Of a DNA stretch of 64,000 nt, positions 57,111 through 64,000 are shown piece after piece (positions within the stretch are counted from its first letter, which is position 1; every line of letters begins with the position of its first letter). The stretch covers positions 1 through 64,000 of the forward strand of contig NZ_JACJRS010000018.1 in the NCBI RefSeq assembly GCF_014697375.1, written 5' to 3'. The position numbers and the translations under genes are program-made. The stretch is from Phormidium sp. FACHB-1136. Lineage in GTDB: Bacteria > Cyanobacteriota > Cyanobacteriia > Phormidesmidales > Phormidesmidaceae. The notes under the pieces are model-generated. The model had not been told where the DNA came from and ran no database searches. It worked only from the letters and a program-made list of their open reading frames with translations.

Positions 57111-57570
57111 CTAGGGAATGGGGGCTCCATGTCGCCGCTGGTGCCACTGCCAAGCATGGGCCAGGATGGTGTCGATATCGCCGTATTTAGGATTCCAGCC
57201 TAGGGTATGGCGGGCCTTTTGGCTACTGCCCACCAGGGCCGAGGAATCCCCCGCACGACGGTCGGCCTCGATCACTGGAATTGGTCGCCCGGTGCCCTGT
57301 TGCACCGCTTCAATCACCTCCCGCAGACCCAGGGCGGTTTGCAACACGAGGGGAATGAGGTGGCCTTCGGGGTTGTGATCTTCGCCCAACAGGCCGCTGG
57401 GGTGTGCCCCCGCCGCATTGAAATAACGAAACTGCACCGACCGCAGATCCTAGGCTTGGTCATAGTCGGTGAGAATTTGCTCCACCATCAACTTAGTTTG
57501 GCCGTAGGGGTTGATGGGGTGCTGGGGGTAGTCTTCGGTCACCCCAATGGCCCTAGGCGGTACCATGGCC
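57111..57570 (-). pseudogene. galE: galE (UDP-glucose 4-epimerase) remnant
   Basis: The minus strand reads GVTEDYPQHPINPYGQTKLM, VEQILTDYDQA, a TAG (57450-57452), LRSVQFRYFNAAGAHPSGLL, EDHNPEGHLIPLVLQTALG, then jumps directly to VIEAVQQGTGRPIPVIEADR, RRAGDSSALVGSS and GWNPKYGDIDTILAHAWQWH. In a normal GalE about 55-60 residues lie between the last two parts (the region with RDYIHV). The N-terminal nucleotide-binding half is missing. Thus three separate lesions: 5' loss, a stop and an internal deletion. It ends 10 bases from the start codon of the protease gene. Confidence 0.88.
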
Positions 57571-57735
57571 GAAACGTTCAGGCCGCATTGGGAAGTTCTA
57601 AAAAAGATTTGGAAGATGCAATGGAAGAGGGGAAAGCCCTGATATTCTCTCTAGAAGAAATGGTGATTGCCCGCAGCCCTGGGCGTGGCTCACCCCAGTC
57701 TAGCTGCCATCCCGATTCACATAAGGAGACTTCCC

Positions 57736-58926
57736 ATGGCCAGCCCCAAGCGCATTGGCATCCTCACCAGCGGCGGCGACTGCCCCGGTCTAAATGCGGT
57801 GATTCGTGCGGTCGTGAAGTGCGCCAGTCGGCGGGGCTGGCAGGTGTTGGGGATTCCCTACGGCACCGATGGCATGATGCGGGTGACAGAGGGGGAATAT
57901 CAACCCAGCGACCTAGTTATCCCAGAGCACGGCTACGACATTCCGGGGATGCTCCAGGGCATTGATGTGTTGCAATTCCTCAGCGGATCGATTCTGGGGT
58001 CGATCAATAAGGGCGATTCTCGCAACCCGGAGGTATTGGCCAAAATCCTCAAGGGCTACGAACTGCTGGGGTTGGATGCGCTCATTGCCATCGGTGGCGA
58101 CGGCAGCCTGGACATCATCTACGAAATTTCCCTCAAGGGCGGCTGGAACCTGATAGGCATTCCCAAAACCATCGATAACGACGTGCCCTTCACCGAGCGT
58201 TCCATCGGCTTTGACACCGCCGTGCAAACGGTGAACACCGCCCTCTACGACCTCACCTTCACCGCCGCCAGCCACGACCGAGTCATGGTGGTGGAAGTGA
58301 TGGGCCGCGACGCCGGACACCTCGCCCTCTACGGTGGCATTGCCGGAGGGGCCGATGTGATTTTGATTCCCGAACTGGTGTCTGCCCTCAATGGCACCAT
58401 CATTGACCAGGTGTGCCACAAACTGGCGGAACTGCGTCACCGGGGCCGCAAGTTTGCCCTCGTGGTAGTGGCCGAAGGGGTACGGGGCGAAGATGGCCAT
58501 CGCATGAAGATGATTGGGGAATACATGGCCAAGGAAATTGCCAGCCGCAGCCACATCCTCTGCGCCAGCGGGGCCGAAGACTATTGCGACATGGACGCCG
58601 TGGAAACCCGCGCCACGGTGCTGGGCCACATCCAGCGCAGCGGCACCCCCACCGCCTCCGACCGCTTGCTAGCCGCCGCCTTTGGCCGCAAAGCCACCGA
58701 CCTGATTGCCGATGAGCGCTTTGGTCGCCTGGTGGTGTGGGAAGCGGGCCGGGTGCGATCCAAGGATTTAGGGGAGGCCATCGCCATCGTCCGCGACTGC
58801 CACGAACGCAACGTCTGCCCCGGCCCGGTGGAAATTGACGGCACCATGGTCAAGGTGGCCCGATCCCTCGGCATCTATGTGGGCGACCCTGCCGTCCTGC
58901 CCTCCCTCACCACCACCATGACCTAG
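57736..58926 (+). CDS. pfkA: 6-phosphofructokinase
   Basis: A 396-residue phosphofructokinase for the glycolytic step from fructose 6-phosphate. KRIGILTSGGDCPGLNAVIR is the start; IAIGGDGSLDIIYEISLKG has the GGDGS loop typical of ATP-using enzymes. GIPKTIDNDVPFTERSIGFD has PKTIDND, a variant common in PPi- or mixed-type enzymes. VVEVMGRDAGHLALYGGIAG and IIDQVCHKLAELRHRGRKF follow the family. Nucleotide preference is best called ATP, not proven. AAGGAGA lies before the ATG at 57736. Its stop codon shares a CTAG with the stop of the convergent GH13 gene. Confidence 0.92.
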   Translation: MASPKRIGILTSGGDCPGLNAVIRAVVKCASRRGWQVLGIPYGTDGMMRVTEGEYQPSDLVIPEHGYDIPGMLQGIDVLQFLSGSILGSINKGDSRNPEVLAKILKGYELLGLDALIAIGGDGSLDIIYEISLKGGWNLIGIPKTIDNDVPFTERSIGFDTAVQTVNTALYDLTFTAASHDRVMVVEVMGRDAGHLALYGGIAGGADVILIPELVSALNGTIIDQVCHKLAELRHRGRKFALVVVAEGVRGEDGHRMKMIGEYMAKEIASRSHILCASGAEDYCDMDAVETRATVLGHIQRSGTPTASDRLLAAAFGRKATDLIADERFGRLVVWEAGRVRSKDLGEAIAIVRDCHERNVCPGPVEIDGTMVKVARSLGIYVGDPAVLPSLTTTMT

Positions 58927-60416
58927 CGATCTCCCTGGCCAATCCAAGCTGACCGGGGCGGCAGATAGACCCCATCCGGTGCGCTGTGGGCTTGGCGGTA
59001 GGCCCACAGGGTTGCCCAGGTCTGCGTTGGACTGGGTTGCTCCGCTCTGGGTGGCCCGAATGTCTGGAGTTGCGGTGCCGTTAGCATGGTCGCCACCTCC
59101 CCCGCATTGATCAGGACGAGGATGGTTGCGGCGTTCTGGCTCTCACGGCTTAACGTTCGGATGAACCCATAGGTGTTGCCCTCCGTAAAGCCCACCTGAT
59201 AGGTGCCCGTGCGCAGGGCGGGATGTTGGTGACGCAGGGCAATCAGGTCTTTGTGAATCTGCAACAGATCCCGATTCCAGGCGGTTTCTGGGGGAAAAGT
59301 ACGGCGACAATCGGGATCGAGTTCTCCCGGTAGACCGACCTCGTCGCCATAGTAAATACTGGGGGCACCGGGGAACGTCAGCAGCAGCACCGTTGCCAAC
59401 ACCATGCTGGCCTCGTCTTCCCCCACCACCGAATAGACCCGTGCCACATCGTGACTAGACAACAAATTAAGCTGGGCAAGCTGAATTTCCCAGGGATAGA
59501 GATCTAGCAACGTCTGAATTTTGGCCCCATAACCCGCCGCATCCAGGGCCGGATAGGGAAAATAGTGGGGCTTTTCCACCAAATCCATCCGCACCCGATT
59601 CCCCGCCGCAAAGGCAAGGGTTGGCCCGGTGAAGAGATAGTTCATCACCCCGTCAAACTGGGTGCCATCTAGCCACGGACGGGCATCCGTCCACACCTCG
59701 CCCACGATGTAGGCATCGGAATTAATAGCCTTGATACGCGCTCGAAATTCCTGCCAAAAACCGGAAGTCTTAATCTCATAGGGCACATCCAGCCGCCAAC
59801 CATCAATGCCCTGGCGCACCCAATATTCCCCCACCCGCATGATGTATTCCCGCGCCGCCGGATGGTCATGATTAAACGTAGGCAGGGCACGATGATTTAC
59901 CCAGCTTTGGTAATTCGCAGGTTGGCTGCCATCGTAGGCCGATAGGGGCCAGCCCTCCACTCGAAACCAATCTAGCCAAGGAGAATGGGGGCCGTTTTCC
60001 AAAATGTCATTAAAAAAGAAAAAGCCCCGACTAGCATGGTTAAACACCCCATCCAACACCACCTTCATGCCTCGCTGGTGGGCGGCTTCTAGGAGGTCAA
60101 AAAATGCCGCATTTCCCCCCAGCAATGGATCCACCTGGTAGTAATCGTGGGTATGGTAGCGGTGGTTGCAAGCCGACTGAAAAATCGGCGTAAAGTAGAT
60201 CGCCGTAATCCCTAAATCCTGCAAATAGTCCAGTTTCTCCAGCACCCCCCACAGGTCGCCACCCTTGTAACCAGACGAAGTCGGTAGACTATCCCACGAC
60301 TCTAACGGCACCGCCATCGCAGGCTCATCCACCCGCCGCCGAGTACGCGCCATCCGATCCGGAAAAATCTGGTAAAACACCGCCTGCTTCACCCAATCCG
60401 GCGTCTGAATCGCCAT
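58923..60416 (-). CDS. GH13 alpha-amylase family glycosidase
   Basis: A 497-residue GH13 enzyme without signal peptide, so cytosolic. It begins MAIQTPDWVKQAVFYQIFPD. Conserved regions: VVLDGVFNHASRGFFFFND (I), GIDGWRLDVPYEI (II, nucleophile Asp), YIVGEVWTDARPWLDG (III, acid-base Glu) and LLSSHDVARVYSVVG (IV, Asp). The order resembles neopullulanase/cyclomaltodextrinase enzymes, which cut short alpha-glucans from glycogen breakdown; the usual long N-terminal domain is absent. It is convergent with pfkA and shares the CTAG at the stops. Confidence 0.9.
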   Translation of the reverse strand: MAIQTPDWVKQAVFYQIFPDRMARTRRRVDEPAMAVPLESWDSLPTSSGYKGGDLWGVLEKLDYLQDLGITAIYFTPIFQSACNHRYHTHDYYQVDPLLGGNAAFFDLLEAAHQRGMKVVLDGVFNHASRGFFFFNDILENGPHSPWLDWFRVEGWPLSAYDGSQPANYQSWVNHRALPTFNHDHPAAREYIMRVGEYWVRQGIDGWRLDVPYEIKTSGFWQEFRARIKAINSDAYIVGEVWTDARPWLDGTQFDGVMNYLFTGPTLAFAAGNRVRMDLVEKPHYFPYPALDAAGYGAKIQTLLDLYPWEIQLAQLNLLSSHDVARVYSVVGEDEASMVLATVLLLTFPGAPSIYYGDEVGLPGELDPDCRRTFPPETAWNRDLLQIHKDLIALRHQHPALRTGTYQVGFTEGNTYGFIRTLSRESQNAATILVLINAGEVATMLTAPQLQTFGPPRAEQPSPTQTWATLWAYRQAHSAPDGVYLPPRSAWIGQGDR

Positions 60417-60506
60417 AATCTCTGCCTCGGTTGCTACCCCGATAGGCTATCGTCATCTGCCAGCCCTGGCTAGGGTAAGCCCATCGGTTAGAATATTACT
60501 AATCCT

Positions 60507-60580
60507 GGGGTTGTAGCTCAGCAGGATAGAGCGACCGCCTCCTAAGCGGTAGGTCGTGGGTTCAAATCCCGCCAGCCCCG
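60507..60580 (+). tRNA. trnR: tRNA-Arg (anticodon CCT)
   Basis: A 74-base cloverleaf: acceptor GGGGTTG pairs with CAGCCCC (one G-T pair), D arm GCTCAGCAGGATAGAGC, anticodon arm ACCGC-CTCCTAA-GCGGT giving anticodon CCU, T arm GTGGGTTCAAATCCCGC, discriminator G; CCA is not encoded. It decodes AGG arginine codons. A TAGAAT box (60489-60494) stands 12 bases upstream and may be its -10. It lies between the GH13 and PBP genes. Confidence 0.95.
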
Positions 60581-60617
60581 TAGTTCAGTTTACGCCATTT
60601 GTTGGGATACTCGCCCC

Positions 60618-62912
60618 TTACGGCACCACTTGGCGCATATAGGCTCCCCAGACGGCGGCGGCTTGGCCACTGCTGCCTCGGGTGGGGGAGTTGTCGTCGT
60701 TGCCTAGCCATATTCCAGTGGTGAGGCCGTAGCTGGGCAGGGTGCCCACATACCAGAGGTCGCGGTTGTCGTCGGTGGTTCCGGTTTTGCCGTGTTCCCC
60801 TCGGCCTAGAGCAGCATTGCGGCCCGTGCCCCCCTGCACCACCCCTTGCAGCAAGGTGACGAGGGTATTGGCCACGCCAGGGTCAACGGCGGGGCGATTG
60901 GCATCCCCGGCTTGGCCAAATTCGTAGATGACGCGGCAGGTGGAGAGGTCGGCTTGGTTAGTGCAATCGCTGCTGTCGAGGACGCGCCCAATGCCATGGG
61001 GGCGATTCCACACGCCATTGTTGGCCACCGCCGCAAAGGATCCGGTGATTTCCAAGGGCGTCACTTCGCTTTCTCCTAGGGTCAGTCCTGGGGTGGGCCG
61101 TAGTTTGGAGGTAATCCCCAAACGCTGGGCGTTATCGATGACGTTACCGAGTCCCGCTTCTTTGGCGACCCGCAGAGCCACTACGTTTTCTGAGAGGGCC
61201 ATGCCCCGGTACATATCCATGGGGGCCGATCCGGCTCGACAGCCCGCAAACCGTTGGCCGTTCCAGGTCATGGTATCGCAGGCAAAGGTGCGGCTAGGGG
61301 AAATGCCCTGTTCGAGGGCGGATCCGTAGGCAAACAGCTTGAAGGTGGATCCGGGCTGGCGCAGGGCTTGGGAGGCCCGATTAAACTGGCTTTGGCCAAA
61401 GTCTACCCCACCCACCATGGCCCGAATTTCCCCGGAGGTCGTATCCACGGTCACCACGGCCCCCTGGGAATAGCCCAGGGCCGATCCACGGGTCGAGACA
61501 TCGCTGGTGAGGGCATTTTCCGCCAGCCGTTGCAGGTTGAGATCCAGCCCCGTCTGCACAATGAAATTTCCCTCCCGCGCCAGGGACTCCCCCAGCACGG
61601 TCTCTAGCTCCTGAAAAATGTAGCTGTAGAAGTAGGGGGCGCGGGTACTTTGTAGTTGGCGGGTGGCTTCGGGGCTAATTTCAATGCGGGAACGACGGGC
61701 GCGACGGCCTTCCTCCTGGCTGACCATACCCAGGGCCACCATGCGTTCTAGGACGCGATCTCGGTAGAACACCGCTGCATCGTAGTTTGTCACCGGGTTG
61801 AAGGCGTTTGGCCCCGGCAAAATCCCCACCAGGGTGGCCGCTTCCGAAAGGGTCAGATCCTTGGCGGATTTGGCGAAATAGAACTGGGACGCATCCTCAA
61901 AGCCGGAGAGGTTTTCCCCTAGGTAGACCCGGTTCATATAGGTGAGCAGCAGCTTGTTTTTGCTGTAGAACGTCTCCAGCTTGAGGGCCACAATGGCTTC
62001 GCGAATTTTGCGGCCAGCGGAATCCTCGGTGCCGACATACTCCCGGTAAATGCTGCGGGCGAGCTGCTGGGTGATGGTGCTGGCCCCCTGGCGAATCTCA
62101 CCTCCTCGCACGTTAATCACCACCGCCCGCGCAATGCCGAGGGGGTCGATCCCCAAGTGCCAGTAGTAGCGGGTATCCTCCGAGGCAATCAGCGCCTTAG
62201 GCAGATAGGGGGAAAAGTCTCCCATGCTCTGAAGTTCTCGGTGGGCCTGGTTACGCTGTTCCCGCAGGGGCACCTGTTCCCCGTTTTCTTCGGCGTAGAT
62301 CATGACCGGCCCCTGCACCGAATCCGGCAGCGGATGCATCGGAATTTTGGGCCATTCCACGCCCACAATCCACGTTCCCACCGCCAGGGAAACCCCGGTG
62401 AAGCCGTAGAGGGTATACCGCGCCGCTTTCACATACCAGGGCGGCGGATCAAGGTAGCGCAGGGTGACGGCATCCGCCAGTTCCGCTGGCCCCAGGGTAT
62501 ACACATCGCCATGGTTCATCACCGCCCGACTGAGGCGCTTCTTGCCACGATAGATACCGTTGGTGGAGTTGCGATCCTTCAGCACAAAGGGCTGGCCTGG
62601 ACGGTTCACATCCCGCGTTAGGGTGGCGTGTACCTGGCTGACAATAGGACTCGCCGCCACAATGTCGCACTGGGACGAACTACGCCCCATCACGTAATGC
62701 TCCCCCAGCAGGGGATAGGTGGTGGGACGGCCCTCCACGACCACCTCCAACGAGGCCGCACGGGAACCGGGCTTCACCGACAGCTTACCAAAATCCACCT
62801 TGGCCTGAACCGCCTGGAATGCTTGGGTGACAGTCTTCAACAACGTGCGCGGTGGCGAGGGCGGCGGCGAGGACGGAGAAGAGGGCGGAGGAGAAGGGTT
62901 TGAGTTCGTCAT
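60618..62912 (-). CDS. penicillin-binding protein 1A with N-terminal FHA domain
   Basis: A 764-residue bifunctional peptidoglycan synthase. After a proline/serine-rich start comes an FHA domain (about residues 60-150: YPLLGEHYVMGRSSSQCDIV, SQVHATLTRDVN, LKDRNSTNGIYRGKKRL), then a membrane helix (YTLYGFTGVSLAVGTWIVGV). Glycosyltransferase GT51: ALIASEDTRYYWHLGIDPLG and IRQGASTITQQLARS. Transpeptidase: serine motif GSTFKLFAYGSALEQG, SEN in LSENVVALRVAKE, KTGTTDDNRDLWYVGT. The FHA domain suggests phospho-threonine dependent control or localisation; the architecture is known from cyanobacteria. The ATG at 62912 is used. Confidence 0.92.
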   Translation of the reverse strand: MTNSNPSPPPSSPSSPPPSPPRTLLKTVTQAFQAVQAKVDFGKLSVKPGSRAASLEVVVEGRPTTYPLLGEHYVMGRSSSQCDIVAASPIVSQVHATLTRDVNRPGQPFVLKDRNSTNGIYRGKKRLSRAVMNHGDVYTLGPAELADAVTLRYLDPPPWYVKAARYTLYGFTGVSLAVGTWIVGVEWPKIPMHPLPDSVQGPVMIYAEENGEQVPLREQRNQAHRELQSMGDFSPYLPKALIASEDTRYYWHLGIDPLGIARAVVINVRGGEIRQGASTITQQLARSIYREYVGTEDSAGRKIREAIVALKLETFYSKNKLLLTYMNRVYLGENLSGFEDASQFYFAKSAKDLTLSEAATLVGILPGPNAFNPVTNYDAAVFYRDRVLERMVALGMVSQEEGRRARRSRIEISPEATRQLQSTRAPYFYSYIFQELETVLGESLAREGNFIVQTGLDLNLQRLAENALTSDVSTRGSALGYSQGAVVTVDTTSGEIRAMVGGVDFGQSQFNRASQALRQPGSTFKLFAYGSALEQGISPSRTFACDTMTWNGQRFAGCRAGSAPMDMYRGMALSENVVALRVAKEAGLGNVIDNAQRLGITSKLRPTPGLTLGESEVTPLEITGSFAAVANNGVWNRPHGIGRVLDSSDCTNQADLSTCRVIYEFGQAGDANRPAVDPGVANTLVTLLQGVVQGGTGRNAALGRGEHGKTGTTDDNRDLWYVGTLPSYGLTTGIWLGNDDNSPTRGSSGQAAAVWGAYMRQVVP

Positions 62913-63127
62913 GGCAGGGGCAATGCCTTGACCCAAAAGGACATGCCCCATTGTAGACATAAGCGCTGGAATTGCTGGGGGGGAAAGGTCAGTTTGTGAT
63001 CTGGGTGAGGCGTGGGGCGTGGGGAAAAATTCGCTGTTTCACGGGGGCGATCTCGTGGCAAACTTGCACAGAGGAACCTGTTGATACAGGCCATTGACGC
63101 TGCTCCAGGGGAGACAAAGGTAAGGCT

Positions 63128-63520
63128 ATGGCGTTTGAATATCCCGAAGATCTGAAATACCTCGATACGCATGAGTATGCGCGGGTAGACGAGGAGGAAA
63201 GTATTGTCACCGTTGGCATTACCGCCTTTGCTATCGATCAACTGGGCGACATTGTGTTTCTAGAACTCCCCGACGTGGGCGACAGCGTGGAAAAGGGCGA
63301 GCGCTTCGGCAATGTGGAATCCGTGAAGGCGGTGGAAGAACTGAAGTCCCCGGTAGATGGCGAGGTGCTGGAGCGCAACGATGCGCTGATCGATGCCCCG
63401 GAACAAATTGGCGACGATCCCTACGGCGATGGCTGGCTGATTAAGGTCAAGGTTGAAAGCTTTGATGACCTGGATGATGCCATGTCCGCCGCAGAATATA
63501 AGGACCAAGTGGAAGGTTAA
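63128..63520 (+). CDS. gcvH: glycine cleavage system H protein
   Basis: A 130-residue lipoyl carrier. [20 protein letters not shown] is the start, and [20 protein letters not shown] includes the lipoylated lysine (ESVKAVEE). [20 protein letters not shown] and [20 protein letters not shown] match the family. It shuttles the aminomethyl group between the P, T and L proteins in photorespiratory glycine breakdown. No gcvP or gcvT is adjacent. I saw no glycine riboswitch pattern upstream; AGGGGAG lies 19 bases before the ATG. Confidence 0.95.
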   Translation: MAFEYPEDLKYLDTHEYARVDEEESIVTVGITAFAIDQLGDIVFLELPDVGDSVEKGERFGNVESVKAVEELKSPVDGEVLERNDALIDAPEQIGDDPYGDGWLIKVKVESFDDLDDAMSAAEYKDQVEG

Positions 63521-63772
63521 GCTACGGCACCCATGGTCAGTGAATCCTTATCTGGGTTAAGGCGGCGGGGCGTTAACATTTCATAAAATTTAGCCCTGCA
63601 TTCAGAGGGCTAGTGGGAAAATCCCTGGCTAAGGTGAGATTTTTCTGGCAGGTGACAGCTAGGATACTTACCCTATCAGTAACGGCTTGTTATCCTCAGG
63701 CCAAGCTTGCCCCCGTGGCTTCCAGACGGTGGCTCACTGACTATCCAGGACATCCCCTACCCAGGACATCCC
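63521..63772. other. intergenic region
   Basis: 252 bases with no gene. A short direct repeat AGGACATCCC is seen twice just before the start of the next gene (63748 and 63764). Confidence 0.45.
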
Positions 63773-64000
63773 GTGTTTGAGTATCTGCCTCCCCTCAACG
63801 ACCACAACCTGCCCTACCCCGACACCATCCACCCCATCGTGGTGCATTTCGTCATCGCCATGGCCCTGTTCGCCTTTGTGTGCGACGTGGTGGGCACCCT
63901 CACCAAAAATCCCCGCTACTACGAGGTGAGCTGGTGGAATATGGCCTTTGCCACGGTGTCGATCTTTATTGCCGTCATCTTTGGCCAAGTGGAGGCGGGG
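63773..64000 (+). CDS. DUF2231-type membrane protein, start only
   Basis: From a GTG at 63773 a clean frame runs off the window end (76 codons). It encodes FEYLPPLNDHNLPYPDTIHP, then IVVHFVIAMALFAFVCDVVG, TLTKNPRYYEVSWWNMAFAT and VSIFIAVIFGQVEAG. IHPIVVHF followed by a first helix is the DUF2231 start; a second helix begins at the end. The 3' end and total length cannot be seen. No clear ribosome-binding site is found. Confidence 0.75.
   Translation, partial: MFEYLPPLNDHNLPYPDTIHPIVVHFVIAMALFAFVCDVVGTLTKNPRYYEVSWWNMAFATVSIFIAVIFGQVEAG

Noticed and set aside
57913-58629. 238-codon minus-strand frame inside pfkA
   Set aside because: Antisense of a well-conserved enzyme, with His/Gly/Val-rich composition and no family features.
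62913-63127. Glycine riboswitch ahead of gcvH
   Set aside because: Looked for because gcv genes often have one; I could not find the paired glycine aptamer pattern in the leader.

Overview
The window is chromosomal DNA from a cyanobacterium, most likely a filamentous Leptolyngbya/Nodosilinea/Phormidium-type strain (the lineage is an inference). Markers that point there are a PxcA/CemA proton-extrusion protein, a Psb28-type photosystem II assembly protein, a UPF0182 protein, a GpgS-like glycosyltransferase, a group 2 sigma factor, an NrtS nitrate/nitrite transporter, Uma2 and DUF433/DUF5615 genes, and the dispersed repeats (heptamer tracts, GGGGGATC-type fold-backs, CTTCGACAAGCTCAG hairpins) seen in such genomes. 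By eye GC is moderately high in most genes and falls in about 47.9-52.7 kb and in several intergenic gaps.

Layout. 0-7.4 kb is a mixed accessory stretch: a transposase end, Uma2, NurA, a site-2 protease, MoaE, DUF2237 and a DUF433/DUF5615 toxin-antitoxin pair whose toxin carries an in-frame stop. 7.6-11.4 kb is a GldA/F/G-like ABC system split by a dispersed repeat. 12.1-15.3 kb holds holB-tmk and pxcA. 16.1-18.1 kb is a CDC48-like tandem AAA ATPase. 18.2-23.0 kb is a compact four-gene unit (amino-acid racemase, periplasmic amino-acid-binding protein, DAACS symporter, Cache-HAMP receptor), the most interesting coherent system here. 23.4-27.2 kb has nrtS, a JAMM protease, hsp20, dprA and an inositol monophosphatase. 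27.4-31.2 kb has a J-domain/TPR protein coupled to hisZ, then a ferredoxin followed after 8 bases by a sensor kinase. 31.4-36.3 kb has a Ser/Thr kinase, UPF0182 and a TSUP exporter. 37.1-39.7 kb has psb28-2, an SDR epimerase and pdxH, separated by a MITE-like element and a fold-back element.

39.8-47.4 kb has a secreted unknown, a GpgS-like enzyme, the sigma factor, a priA with an in-frame repeat-derived insertion, and an oxidoreductase. 47.9-52.7 kb is an AT-richer accessory block: a membrane protein, an AraC regulator, an outer-membrane barrel and two small secreted proteins; a decayed copy of the last of these lies just behind priA. 52.4-57.6 kb mixes remnants (3' end of hypB, rotted galE) with an SLH-domain protein carrying poly-aspartate, a TrpD-like protein, a LysR regulator and a hydrogenase-type maturation protease. 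57.7-64 kb returns to core genes: pfkA, a GH13 enzyme, tRNA-Arg(CCU), an FHA-PBP1A, gcvH and the start of a DUF2231 membrane protein.

The strongest biological story is the racemase/binding-protein/symporter/receptor unit. The strongest genome-dynamics story is repeated insertion and decay: repeats inside an ABC operon and inside priA, and several datable pseudogenes. Everything was read by eye; no database search was run.
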